From contig OX327702.1 of the NCBI GenBank assembly GCA_946807835.1, forward strand, positions 1,674,001 through 1,738,000: a DNA stretch of 64,000 nt. Direction: 5' to 3'. Position numbers and translations under genes: made by a program. This document shows positions 39,923 to 53,929 of the stretch, piece by piece; the first letter of the stretch is position 1; each line of letters starts with the position of its first letter. The notes beneath the pieces were generated by a model. The model made no database searches, had not been told where the DNA came from, and saw only the letters and a list, made by a program, of their open reading frames with translations. Source of the DNA: Ailanthus altissimus. Taxonomy: Eukaryota > Streptophyta > Magnoliopsida > Sapindales > Simaroubaceae.

Positions 39923-42900
39923 ATGGCATTGGGGGACTTGATGGCGTCTAGGTTTTCACAATCCGCCGTCGTTTCAAACCACTTAAACGACGACTGCGGT
40001 TTCGGCTCCCCCGCGCAAGACGACGTCATCGATTTGAGGAGAGATTTTGATATTGCAAGCAGTAGTAGTTATAATAATAATGCTACCTCCGTCACCGTCA
40101 CCACCACCACCACCACCACCGTCACCACTAGCTTGGCTTACTTGCCCCAGACTAGCGTTTTGTGTGAGCTTCGACACGAAGCTTTCGAGGCTTCTACCCC
40201 TACTGGCCCTTCTGATAGCGGCCTTCTATCCAAATGGCGGCCCAAGGACCGTGTATGTTATCTTTTTTTTACAATCCTTTTGCAAATTGTCACTTAATGT
40301 ATCAGCATTAACTTATATTTATTCTTTTTATTGCTCATTAATTTCAATGGACAGCAATGATTTAGTGAAAAATAGAATTGTTAGGATTAGATGCTTTCTT
40401 GCTTATTGTTATTAATTAAAGTTGTTCGAGGTAAATTTGTTTTAGTTAAGCCACTCAATTATTTGAGTTTGGTTTAAGTTTCTGATTACAGTTTTGTGTC
40501 TTTGCCTTGATTTTAACACATGTGATTTACAAGCGGTTGTTTTGTATTTTGTGCCATTTGCATGTGCTGAAAACAATCCTTGATTATGCTAGTTTTGGGG
40601 GAAAAAAAAATTATTTTCTACCTAAAATAGGTAAAATGTGCATGTGAATTGAATAAGTGGGAGAAAAAGGTAGGAGAATAGAGAGAAGTAGAGATTTTGG
40701 AATCTGAAAAGTAATAAAGAAAAGTTATGCGATTAATAAAGAATTATTAGCTCCGTGAAAGTTAAGAATTGTGAGATTTCTGAATTGAGCTAGGGATTTT
40801 TGCACCAAAGAGTAGTGATCTCCACGACTTAGTTCTCAATGATCTTTTTAAGTGTAAGGTCTAGACCAATGTTACACCTTCCATTATTGCTCGAGCTAGC
40901 TCTTGATAATATTTAGTTCCTTACTGCAAATTGTAAAGTTTTATTATCCTCCTGTTTGCTCTCAATAGATTGAAGAGACTGGGATACGGCTAGGATCAAT
41001 TTCCGGGTTATTTGAGCTTTTTTGGCCTGCAGCTGAGATTGTGTCCATCTGTTTGCATCTGCAATTGATACATGAAAACGTTTGGATTGATAGACATGAT
41101 TGTGACCATCCAATATTATTATGTCTATGCTCTGCTAAACTAGTATTTGGGCACTAATTTTTCTTTCTAGAAGCTGAAATTTGGCCATGTAGCACTTGTA
41201 AATTATGGATTTTTATTTATTTTTCTTAATTTTTTGAAGGATTAGTAATAGCATCTACAAAGAAACTTGCCACGAGGGAGTGGTGCTACATTTTTATTTA
41301 TTTTAGAAGGAAGACGTTCTGAAGGAACATGCTTACCTTTTGTATTCCATACTGGTGGATGTTGTTGCAGATGCTTACATTTACATAAATATTTTATTTA
41401 TGCCTGTTTGCTTTGAATCTTTTGCAGATGAAGACAGGATGTGTAGCCCTAGTTTTATGTTTAAACATTAGTGTTGATCCACCTGATGTAATAAAGATCT
41501 CTCCTTGTGCCAGAATGGAATGCTGGATAGGTACATTTACGTACTGCTACTACTTTCTTATATTGTTTTTAAATGTTTGATTTGGATTGGTTCTGAATGC
41601 ACTCTAGTAATTTTTCGTTTTCTTTCCCTTTTCTTTTAATGAGACCAAATCAGTTTTGTACTTGTTACTATGTTAGGAAGATATATATTATTAGTATAAA
41701 ATGGATTTCATGGTATAACATGCAAGGATTTCAAATCTTTCTGGTCATATAGTTTTCTGATATTTGGAGATTCATTTGCCTGTTAAATTTAGTTTTTATT
41801 TTTTTCTGAACAAAAAAAATGCTATTTTTCCCTTTCTCATTTTGTTTTTGCGTGTGCAAGCAAGCAAGAATGCATTTGCGTTCCTTTTTCATTACGATGA
41901 CATTGTTTTGTGAAAGTTCCGCTTAATAATAGTCCAATTCCAGCCCCAATTATATCTATCCTCTCATCATTGTTGGCATTTTATGAAGTTATAAATTGCT
42001 TACTGTCTAACTTTTCAGAAGATTGCTGTGAAGTGGTTACTTAAGCTGTTTTTTTGTAGTTAATACATGGTTTTCTGTACTTGTTTCACTAAATGATGAA
42101 TTCTAGTATAGGGCAAGTATAAAATTTCTCAAAACTTAGCCCCACTATTACAATTTGAACTGAATTGTAGTTGGGTTCTTTTCTTTTTCTGCCAGGATTT
42201 GGCGTGCAAATGAAGCATGGGAAAAGTTTCATTTTCTTCTTGCATTTATCTTGTAGGTTAGAGACTCCTGTTTTTATTGTTAATATTTTCTCTTGTTTGG
42301 TAGATCCATTTTCTATGGCACCTCAAAAAGCACTTGAGTCAATCGGAAAGAACTTGAGCCAACAGTATGAAAGATGGCAACCCAGGGTGAGAACTTTTTT
42401 ATTATATGCTTGTGCTACCTAACCATGTCTAGTTTAATTTTAATTTACCTTCTAATGTGAACAGGCTCGTTATAAAGTTCAACTAGATCCAACTGTTGAG
42501 GAAGTTAAGAAACTTTGTAATACGTGTCGTAGATATGCCAAGTCTGAAAGAGTTTTATTTCATTATAATGGACATGGTGTGCCAAAACCAACAGCAAATG
42601 GTGAAATCTGGGTTTTTAATAAGGTTTTTCTTTTTAACGCTTCAAAGATTTACCTGTTTTGTTGTTTTTGTAGTTATTATTGTTATTATGATTTGCCAAA
42701 TTTTTTCCTTCTCTAATTGGTTCATTGGATTCACAGAGTTATACTCAATATATTCCCCTGCAAATAGAGGAACTTGATTCCTGGCTGAAGACTCCTTCAA
42801 TTTATGTTTTAGACTGCTCTGCTGCTGGGATGATTGTTAATGCATTCTTGAGGGTATTCCCTGGTGTTTTACTATTAGTTTATTACTGGGATAGTCATAT

Positions 42901-45900
42901 CTTGTCATAACGTAGAATCTGACCTCCATCATTTTAACTCTTGTCGTAATTTGTCGATTGGATTTTCATGATAGCATAATGAATCCGGCGGTGCATCTGG
43001 CGGTTCATCCGGTGGTTCACTCTCTGGATCGACAAGGGATTGCATTCTGCTTGCTGCCTGTGAAGCACAGGAGACCCTTCCTCAGAGTGAAGAGTTTCCT
43101 GCTGATGTGTTTACTTCTTGTCTCACCACACCAATCACAATGGCATTGAGATGGTGAAATTTTGTCTCTTTTTTTTCTTTCTTTCTTTCTTCCTCTGTTC
43201 ATTTTGATTATATGTGCCACCTCTAATTTTCTTTTAAAATGTATTCTTCATTTTCATACCTTTGGAATGAGAATGAACTAAAATCAATAATAATTATTAT
43301 TTTTTCTTTTGGATTTGCATGTATATTTGTATTGCTGATGATTGTGGAATCATTGAAAGTTGAAGAACACTGAATCTTGGAAACACAGGATGTGATTCTC
43401 TTTTATTTGATAATAGGATTCCCTGTAGAACCATAAACTATGATGTGAAGAGCTGGAGTGGAATTTATTTTCAAAAAGGATCTCCAACTCTAAGCATGGT
43501 TTGTGACCATTGTAATATCTTTACTGGTACTACTGGTACTAATTAGAGGCACAAATGAAATCTGAAGTAACTGTATATCATAATTTTTGTGATTTGAAAC
43601 GTCCATACGGTTCACAACATTGCCTAAAAGGTCTTTAATCTACCTCAGCCTTTTAAACTTCTGATAAGCCTGGTTTAGAATCGTTATTACATTATCCAGG
43701 GTGGGCTGCCCATAGCTTTTTCTATCTTTCTTCATGTGGGAATCACGAGCAACTGAAGTGTAGACTTGTTCTGCCACCCAACGGGGTGTTTCTGTCTTTT
43801 CAAATTTATATTCAATTCTCCTACTAGTGTGTCTGAGGATTGCGTTGTTAGTTCATATTGATAATACTTATGCAAGAACTTCATTTACTTGAATCTTGGA
43901 GAAATTGTAAGGGTTTGCTTTGGAGTTTTGTTGGGAGAAGTATAAAACAAATGGATTGGTTATACTTCAGTGACTGGCATCCACACTTGGGAACAATCTA
44001 GTTGTATGTTTGGGCATTGTGGCTTAAATACGAGACTACTTTTTTCAACATTTTAAAGTTCATTTGTTGGTGAAGAAAAGGTGCAACTTCATTATCTTTT
44101 AGAGGAGTACTTCTTTCCTTGCATTGTTGCTGGGTGGTTGTTGTCTGATGGTGTGAACATTTGATCTATACGTTTACATGATTGAAGATATCTTACTTTA
44201 GGATTTTTCTAACTTGGCCAGACTTATCGAGTGTGGAACATCGAGCTCCGATGTTTCAAGCAATAATTAATTCTTGTGAGCTGTTTTAGCTGGTTTCAGA
44301 TGTATGCTATGTTGTACATATCTTTGCATACATTTTGTTTTGCATGTGCAGGGCACAGTTTTGTGTACAAGAATCATTTCTGTATTTATATGTTTTAGCT
44401 TTTGATATCTTACCCCATTTATTCTTTGTGCTGTTGATGGATATGTTGGAAATTTTCGTGGGTGTTACTTTTGAGTGGTTTTAGTGATATTTGGTTTTGC
44501 TTATTATGTTGTTTATATCTCATACTTTATGATAATCGGTAAACTATGTATTTAGCTCGTGAATCTTCTGATATTTATATATCCTTTTTTCCAGGTTCTG
44601 CAAACGTTCATTACTGCATGAGTCCCTTGATTATTGTCTTATAGATAAAATTCCTGGCCGCCAAAATGACCGTAAAACACTTCTTGGTGAACTGAACTGG
44701 ATTTTCACAGCAGTGACTGACACCATCGCCTGGAATGTTCTTCCTCATGGTAGTTAACTTAGATATAGTTCTCAGTTTGTTATAATGAAAGTTTAATTTT
44801 CATATATGTTTCTTTTTTGGTGATCCATATAGTCAATCATTAGTTTTCCACTGCAGATCTTTTTCAGAGATTGTTCAGACAAGATTTATTAGTTGCCAGT
44901 CTGTTCAGAAACTTTTTACTTGCTGAGAGGATTATGCGTTCAGCAAATTGTTCTCCAATTTCTCACCCCATGTTGCCTCCAACCCATCAGCATCATATGT
45001 GGTATTATAGCGGTTTTATTGCTAAATCCATGTTGTTATTGTCAGAATTTCTCGTGAGAGGGCTACTTTTGTGCACTGCAGGGATGCATGGGACATGGCT
45101 GCTGAAATTTGCCTCTCTCAGCTTCCTTCATTGGTTGCAGATCCTAATGCTGAATATCAGGTGTGTTGTTCTCCTTGAGATGTTGCACAAATGTGAAACT
45201 GTGGATATCTTACTCAGTCTCTGAGTTGCATGGTTTTTGTTTGTCAGCCGAGTCCTTTTTTCAGTGAACAGCTGACAGCTTTTGAGGTATGGCTTGACCA
45301 TGGATCAGAGCATAAAAAGCCACCAGAGCAGTTACCCATTGTCCTTCAGGTACAATACTTCTCTTCATCGATTGTAATTTTGGGGCCAACAATTGTTAAG
45401 TGAATGGGTAATCTACAGAAAAATGAGCGCATGCAACCAAATATTGCTTTCATGATAAAAGGAGCCATTGGTTTAACTCTAGTGAATCGAATTAGCTAAA
45501 GGTGTGTGTTTGTGAGCCTGTTCAGTCAGTTGCTGACAGTATCTGCACCATGAAATTAGAAACAAAGACCCAGTAGCTCAATCATGATATCTAATTAAGA
45601 ATATCCATGGCTGGATTTATAAACTGTTCATACTAGATGAGTTACGCCCATTGGAGTTATGAAGAGTTCACTGATTAATTATTTCTTAGTTGTAATGCTC
45701 ATTTTTCTAATAAGTTCTCTTGGATATTTGAGTTGGTTTTCTGTATATATTGGTAGGATTGTCTAAATCTGTGAGGTAGTAGTTTTGAGGCTTGTGTTAA
45801 CAATATGTTTGTTTGTTTGCTTTTTTTTTTTTTATATATGTTGTTACTTTTTGTTCATCCAATTAGCTGCTTATTTGTTATTCAGGTTTTGCTTAGTCAA

Positions 45901-48900
45901 TGCCATAGATTTCGAGCGCTAGTTCTTCTTGGAAGATTTCTTGACATGGGACCATGGGCTGTAGATCTGGTAGGTGGTGTCGTCTTTGATTTTGATTTGT
46001 TCTATCTCTTAAGAATTATGTATTCAATGTTTCCAAGCAAGTTATTATAATTTACCTGTGGAGTGACTTTGGATATTGTAGGCATTGTCTGTTGGGATAT
46101 TTCCATATGTTCTGAAGTTGCTGCAAACCTCAACTCCGGAACTAAGGCAAATTCTTGTATTCATATGGACCAAGATTCTGGCTCTTGATAAGGTATACTG
46201 AAGACTGGCTCATAATTTTTGTATGCATTCTACATTCTTCAATAGCTACACACCAAACAAGTACAAACATCCTGCAATACATATTTTTGTTGGAGCATCT
46301 AGCGTTGCAGTCCTGGGGCTGTTTGCTGTAGTGGCATTTCCCCTAACACTTATGAACAAAATTTTCACATAAGTATATTTCCAACTATATATATTAGCGT
46401 AAATATTTTCCTTGCAATTTATTAATAATGGCAGGACAGTGAAGGGGTGTTTACAAGCTGAGCCAAAAGAGTATTTAGTCCTTGGACGTGGCTTGCCAGA
46501 GCCTGTCTAGTTTCTTTCTGACTCTTGTCTCTCTTTCATTCCTTTGATATCCTGAATTTGAAACCTGACGAAAAAAAAGTGAAGTAGATTTGCAGGCTGG
46601 AAAGTGTTCCAGTAGAAATGCTATTTACTATTTTCTCCAAATCACTTTGTGGATCTATTCTGTATTTTTCTTCATTTGTTGTATCTGCACTTTCCAACTG
46701 TAGTAAAAAGTATTTCTTTCTGGTGGATGGCAGTCCTGTCAGGTTGATCTTGTAAAGGATAGAGGACACACATATTTTATCAGGTTTCTTGATAGCATGG
46801 AAGCATATCCAGAACAGAGGGCGATGGCTGCATTTGTATTGGCTGTCATTGTTGATGGGCATAGGCGGGGCCAGGAAGCCTGTATTGAAGTTGGTCTGAT
46901 CCATGTGTGCTTAAAACATCTTCAGGGTTCAACGCCGAATGACGCTCAAACTGAACCCTTATTTCTTCAGTGGCTTTGCCTGTGTCTTGGGAAGTTGTGG
47001 GAGGATTTCATAGAGGCTCAAGTAATAGGTGTGCGGGCAGAAGCTCCAGCAATATTAGCCCCTCTACTCTCTGAACCCCAGCCAGAGGTTTATCTTCTTG
47101 CTTTGTAGTTGGAAGAAAATATCCTTAATCAATAAATCTTGTCTTTGCATCTTATTTTCATATCATAATTGCAGAAACCATTTATTTCAGGTTAGGGCTT
47201 CAGCTGTTTTCTCATTGGGTACTCTGCTTGATATTGGGTTTGACTCATGTAGAGATGGTGTTGAAGGAGACGAAGAATGTGATGATGATGAAAAGATTAG
47301 AGCTGAAAGTAGTATCATTAGAAGCCTTTTAAGTGTTGTTTCAGATGGAAGTCCACTAGTCCGAGCTGAGGTTGCTGTTGGTATGTGACTAATTAATAAT
47401 TTTCATGTGATTGGACTGTTCATTGCTTTAAGATTTCTGTTTGTTATGATTTCTTTCTGAACTTCCATTTATCGTTAAATTTAAAGGATTAAGAATTTAA
47501 CATTTTGAAATACTCTGACCATATATATCCTTGTTTTGAAACGTTGATAGCCACGGATATATAGAATTTGGAACGTTTCCACATGTTCAAACAGTATTTG
47601 TTTAATCAGAGAGTTCTTTACCTCAGAGATTACCATGTCTCACGATTCAAAATCTTTGGTGCTTCAATGTTTATAATATAGAAATGCCTTTGCGCTTTTG
47701 TGTTTCTTTAAAATTTGGAAGAACATGATGGCAGACAAACAGTTGGATTAGGCTGTTATGGTTGATATGCGGATGTATGTTTTCTGAACTGTTGTGGAGG
47801 ATGAGTTCTTTATTTTTGTGTTGTTTATTTGCAGCCTCTTTATACTTTGGAGAAGAATCATGTTTTACTGTAACATTTCAAAATTTTGGTCATGCATATT
47901 AATGTTGACTTTGGCAACTTTATAATCCATGCTTGCCCATTTTTTGTTGGACAATATTATGTAAAATACGCATATGACAAAGGTAGACATGCAATGTGTT
48001 TTGTTCATGTGACTTCATTGCCCCAGCTTCAGGGTTTCTTGGGACTGATTGAGGACAATATGTTTTCCCCCAACAGTTCTTAGGGATGCTTTTATGGGTG
48101 GGAGATAAAAGCTGTAATCAATTGTATTTGTGGATTCTGAACACACAATTGAGTTGGTTTGTTAATGTCTTTACAGCTCTGTCACGCTTTGCCTTTGGTC
48201 ACAAGACGCACCTCAAGTCAATTGCAGCTGCTTATTGGAAACCTCAGTCCAGTTCTCTTCTGAGTTCTTTTCCTTCGCTGGCTCATATAAAAACTACAGG
48301 AAGTGTTGGTACTGTTTCTTCTCAAATTGGTCCATTGACAAGAGTCGGCAATGAAGCAGTGATTCGAGATGGAAGAGTCTCCACAAGCAGTCCTCTTGCT
48401 AATGCTGGAATTATGCATGGGTCTCCATTGTCTGATGATTCATCTCAACATTCTGATTCTGGAATCTTAAATGATGTTGTCAGCAATGGCATTGTCAACC
48501 ATACGAGGCCAAAACCGCTAGACACTGCAATTTATTCACAATGTGTATTGGCTATGTGTACTTTAGCTAAAGATCCATCTCCACGCATTTCAAGCCTTGG
48601 TCGTCGGATCCTGTCCATTATTGGGATTGAGCAGGTGGTGACAAAACCTGTTTTGTCCGTGGGCAACAATAGTCGGCCTGGTGAACCTATAAATGCATCT
48701 CCATTTGCGGGACTAGTTCGTTCATCTTCATGGTTTGACATGAATGGAGGTAAATTTTTTGTTGTTCTTAATGCCATCATTTCCATTTCATTTGATATGG
48801 TTATCTTTCTGTTAATTCCACAAGATAATTATGCTGATTTCATTTGATTGAGCTCAAATGTTTGTGCTTGTGTTTTGATTTTCATTTGGTGTCTGCTTCC

Positions 48901-51900
48901 TTTTTGTCCATCTTCTTGTCTGTTTGTACTTTCAACGTCATGAACGTTAACAGTAGCTGTTTTTGGCAGGTCATTTACCTATAAGATTTAGAACTCCACC
49001 TGTCAGCCCACCTCGGCAAAGTTACTTTCCAGGAATGCGTAGAGTTTGCTCTTTAGATTTCCGGCCTCACTTAATAAATTCTCCAGATTCAGGATTAGCT
49101 AATCCACTTTTAGGCTCTGGAGACTCTTCTGGGGTTTCAGAGCGCAGTTTACTTCCTCATTCAACCATCTACAATTGGAGTTGCGGCCACTTCTCTAAGC
49201 CACTTCTTACTGCAGCAGATGATACTGAAGAAATAATATCTAGAAGAGAAGAGAGAGAAAAATTTGCTCTGGAGCACATTGCGAAATGCCAACGCTCTCG
49301 TAAGTCATTTGAAGTTAGTTGTCTTATTTTTTCTTTCTGAGTTGTTGTAGTGCTTCTTGCAAGAGAAACTGATTTGCTTTCAATTTTGTTGGACAGCTGT
49401 TAGCAAGCTTAGTAATCCAATCGCTTGTTGGGATACACAGTTCGAAAAGGGTACAAAAACTGCCTTGCTGCAACCTTTCTTGCCTATTGTGGTTGCTGCT
49501 GATGGGAATGAAAGGATCAAGTATGTCTATTTCATTTTTTTAAAGGTTTTTTTGTAAGACTTTCCAATTATGTCTTATTTGTTTGCAATAGAGCAAGTAA
49601 TGTTACAAGCATGCTAATATGGCTGTTAAATACAGCTTATTGTCCCGCCTGTTAGATGAATGTCTGGATATGGAGTATTAACCAGGAATTTCTTCTTTGG
49701 CCCTAAGTTGTATTTTAACCTTCTTGCATTCTTTTCGCGCTCATCTGCCATTGGTTTCAACCTCCAATATAGTATCTTGTAAATTTTGTTAAATTGTGGT
49801 GAACGTATTGTTGATAATTTAAAGTTAGCTGGGCATTGGTTCATTTTGGCTATCTGTGTGTACTTGTTATGACATATTTGATTCTGACAGTGTGAAGCCA
49901 CCGCTAAATACTTGATAGGTCTCCAGTTTTTCTGTCTACTATAAACTGTTTTATGGTTTGTTAGTTATGGATGCTTGCTTCACTTCAGACCTTTAGCGAT
50001 CATAGTAGAGCATATGACACCCTATTGGGGATTGTAAGATGGATGTTTTAGTAATTTTTTTGTGAATATGCTATGTGTACGTGTCACCGAATATGTTGGG
50101 TGCATCTGTATTTCTAAGGTGGTTGGATAAATTTGATTTTTGTTGCTTGATTAGAAGTAGTCTCTGTTAGGTTCTGTGGTATCTTGTGGTTGCATATCTG
50201 TGAAATGCATTAACTTTTTGGTGTTTGCTTCTTCGCAGGATATGGAACTATGAGGAAGCTACACTCCTCAACAGTTTTGATAATCATGAATTTCCTGACA
50301 AAGGAATTTCTAAACTCTGCCTTGTGAATGAGCTTGATGATAGCTTACTTCTCATTGCTTCATGTAATATTCTTTTTCTCTATTATTGGTTTGTTGTTTC
50401 AAGGATATGGATTTCTAATTGGAATTTCTGATCTCCCTTTTTTTTGGACTTGTATGCTTATTTGCTGTAGGTAATGGAAATATTCGGATTTGGAAAGATT
50501 ATACTCTGAAGGATGAACAGAAGCTTGTTACTGCATTTTCTTCAATCCAAGGTCACAAACCTGGTGTGCGATGTTTAAATGCTGTTGTGGACTGGCAACA
50601 ACAGTCTGGATATCTGGTACATACTCATTTAAAGATGTAATTATAGTTCTTAATTCAATATTCAGAACTTACGTAGATAGTGCTTTGATACATTTATCTG
50701 ATGTTATATTTCTAGTATGCCTCTGGAGAGATATCATCCATTATGCGTTGGGACCTAGACAAAGAGCTGCTTGTCAATTCCATTCCATCATCATCAGATT
50801 GCAGCATTTCAGCACTGGTAAGTTCCCACTGACCTTATTCCTAGGCTGTATCATTGAGACTACGACTTATCTTCCAACTCGTTTCAGATCTTTGTTTCTA
50901 TAATAGTGTATTAAATCTCTGAAAAGTTCAAGGCTAGTGGACATAAATCATAATGAAGTTGGGAAATGTGTTGCATTTTGGTGAGTGCTGCAGATTTGAA
51001 CAACAATGCAATCTATGATGATGTTAAAGTCATTTGGTGGAAAAATTTGTTAACTAGTATCTTTTCTTTTGGTGTGTTTCGCATCAGAAGTAAGATGGTA
51101 GGCATGGATACATCTCAGCACACTAAGATAATATTATTCCATGAGAGGAAATTCTTTTTAACATGGCCTTGATCGCTTTTTATAAGTATTAAATACCAGT
51201 GGTTGATATTCAGAGATTGTTCTTAAGAGGCTTAACATTTTGTTGATTAGTTTTACAATTGTTACATGTAGTGTGCTTCTCAAGTTCATGCGGGTCAACT
51301 TACTGCTGGTTTCGTGGATGGCTCTGTCAGACTTTATGATGTTCGCACGCCTGAAATGTAAGCATTCTATTTTTTTGTAAATCTGGCTTGATGCAAAATG
51401 GATACCTTTTCTTGAGATCATCTTCTGCTTTTGGTAATGCAAACATTCAATTAGACTTGGTATTTTAAAATGAAAATTTTATTGTGTCAATCCTGGTTGC
51501 ATTTGTCGTTGTAACCATGAATTCTGTGTTGTAACTGTACCTTGTACTTTCTTCTGGCAGTCCATACCCTACATTCTTGGGTAATTGGAATTGGTAAATG
51601 GTACAGTTGAATGAAGAATTAATGGAAGTTTCAGTGGTCATGCTTATAATTAATCAATCTTTATATTTTTCACAAATCAAACCACACGAGTACCATTCAT
51701 ACTAGCTAGAGTTTTAATACTCCCTGTTCTCTGTTCTGTTATCTCTGTGGTTTTATTTATTCTGTTTATGTTATTTTTGTTATAACTTTTTAAATTCATA
51801 GGCTTGTCTGTACGACGTGGCCTCATACTCAGCAAGTAGAAAGAGTTGTGGGGATCAGCTTTCAGCCTGGACTTGAGCCAGCTAAGGTAAATAGAACGCT

Positions 51901-52338
51901 AAGTGATTGCTTGCCTTTTAGATGGCTCTTTGGTTTTGCTATGTACATCTTGAACTTTGTTACTGGAAAGTGAAGTCTATATTACGTTAATTTACCTTCT
52001 CTGCTGTACTCTGTCAGATTGTCAGTGCATCTCAGGCTGGTGACATCCAATTCCTTGATATTAGAAATCAGAGGGATGCCTACCTCACAATTGAAGCTCA
52101 CAGGGGCTCTCTGACAGCTTTAGCTGTTCATAGACATGCCCCAATCATTGCCAGTGGGTCAGCAAAACAGCTGATCAAAGTTTTCAGTCTAGAGGGTGAA
52201 CAACTGGGCACCATTAGATACCACCACCCTAGCTTCATGGCCCAGAAGATTGGTTCCGTGAACTGCCTCACCTTCCATCCCTATCAAGTGCTGCTCGCTG
52301 CTGGTGCTGCAGATGCTTGCGTATCTATTCATGCTTGA
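39923..52338 (+). CDS. RAPTOR1: RAPTOR, regulatory-associated protein of TOR; 23 exons, 1360 aa
   Basis: Exons: 39923-40252, 41428-41530, 42304-42386, 42465-42623, 42737-42853, 42975-43153, 44595-44749, 44857-45001, 45082-45160, 45248-45349, 45886-45969, 46082-46192, 46734-47087, 47191-47380, 48177-48749, 48970-49299, 49397-49520, 50239-50363, 50471-50616, 50716-50817, 51272-51357, 51802-51886, 52018-52338. All join in frame with GT-AG sites (4083 nt). RAPTOR presents substrates such as S6K to the TOR kinase. The N-terminal caspase-like RNC domain covers exons 2-7 ([20 protein letters not shown], then [10 protein letters not shown]). HEAT repeats follow in exons 8-15 and seven WD40-type blades in exons 17-23 (for example [19 protein letters not shown]). 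The start is [11 protein letters not shown], the conserved plant RAPTOR start; an upstream in-frame stretch to 39887 has no ATG. Length is close to Arabidopsis RAPTOR1B (about 1344 aa). Intron 6 (1.44 kb) and intron 1 (1.18 kb) are the longest. Confidence 0.97.
40098..40128 (+). repeat. ACC-type trinucleotide repeat inside RAPTOR exon 1
   Basis: Repeated CACCACCACC with two GTC interruptions encodes a threonine run ([13 protein letters not shown]) in the variable N-terminal region, before the conserved YLPQT motif. A coding microsatellite is expected to vary in length between alleles. Confidence 0.85.
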
Positions 52339-53929
52339 TGACAAATGGAACACAGAGATAAAATGATCTTCCTTATCCTGGATTCAGTTTCATTTATATT
52401 TGAAAGGCAGTGAACAGAGGGTAAGCCCAACCAGAGTGGGTATCAATGCACAGCTTTGAGGGATTCAACAAGTTATCAAAAAGCCGCCATAATCAGTCAC
52501 TGTTGATAGATCTGGAAATATTGGTTGGGCAAGTTAAAGTGAAATTGTATGCTATACATTCATTAGCCTCCGGTGTAGAGTCTAACATGTTGGGCAAGAA
52601 AATACTGCACTAGGGGGGCTTTGGCAAATAATTTGTTATATAGGTAAATGCGTGTAAATAGTTTTCTTTTTTTTTTTTTTTAAATTTTTAAATTTTCCTT
52701 TTAAATCTTTCCATCCCATTTTGGTGTGTCCATTTTTCTTCCTTCAATCCCTTTGTTCAATTTGTAAAAGCAGCACAGTTATCACTATCATAATGTAAGT
52801 GTTGCAGACAGATAGTGATATGGGCTATTATCCCCTGATTGCGGGGGACTTTAACCTAGCCTTTTGACTCAGCCCGTCTTCTATTACGTGGCCTTTCTTT
52901 CCAATGCTCCAATGTACAAGGGACAGCCGTTTTAAGCTGTTATTGTTGGGCCACTGCAGAGATCTTGGGATACATACAATGGTTGCCTACAGATGATGGA
53001 AATGAGTCATCAGTGTTTATTAACTGTCAATCTTGGATTTATCACCAAATAACAAGTTTTGTCTTGTTGAATTTTCCGTTAATTATGGTTTGCAGATTAG
53101 TCTTAATACATACCGTTGGGCGTTGAGAAGGTTTCCAGTAAGCAAGAGTTTGGAACCAATTGATTTTTTGTGATTGAATATAATCCATGAAAAATATGCC
53201 AAATTTGCTTTTATGCGCCGCAAGAAAAGTATTACCCATTCAGTGACTTGGTAATTCGAAACGCAGTGTGAGAGATTGGTTTGACGTGTTAACCCTGGTC
53301 TGATTTTTATAGGAAACATTATATAATTAAAGAGCGACAAATTACAATTCAGGCTAGGCGGGGTAAATAAATCAATTAGAAGGCAAGGTTATACAAGTAA
53401 CGACTGACAATAGCGTTTCAAGTTTTGATATTTATTATTAAAAAAGTGTCAGGTTGTCCAACGGACACAGTTAGTCATAAAACCCAACAAAGCGAATCAG
53501 AGAGGAAATCTTTCAAGTCTGACCAAAGAAATTACACGTGAATGCGTAGTTTGTAAATACAACCAGCAAAAGAAGATTCAAAGGTTTACAGGACGCCAGG
53601 AATCTAACCCAATTCCATATATCGGGGAGGTCAATAACAGTCGGATGAATCATCAAAAGCTAAACTTGATGAAATAAAATATATAATGCAAGTAATCAAA
53701 TGGCAGTGTAAAGTTGTGAGTTTGTCAATCAAAACATGGTGGTGGCACTGGCAATCACAATAAAATGCTATACCAAAAACCAAAATGAAAACAATACCCA
53801 TTTACAAATTAGAACTGTGACTACGTCAATCTAGAGATCTTTAAATACATTCCAAACTAAATGAAGAAATTCAGTCACCATATTCACATGGAAATTTCTT
53901 GTTTATATAAAAGCTGTACCTCTAGAATT
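52339..53929. other. Intergenic region between convergent RAPTOR and TOL9
   Basis: Holds both 3' untranslated regions. A T-rich tract at 52660-52700 could belong to RAPTOR 3'-end formation. Open frames at 53042-53340 are short and unsupported. Confidence 0.6.

Noticed and set aside
43154..44594. Possible extra exon in the long RAPTOR intron 6
   Set aside because: Exons 6 and 7 join in frame exactly as in the family (ALRW/FCKRS), and no open stretch in the intron matches RAPTOR.
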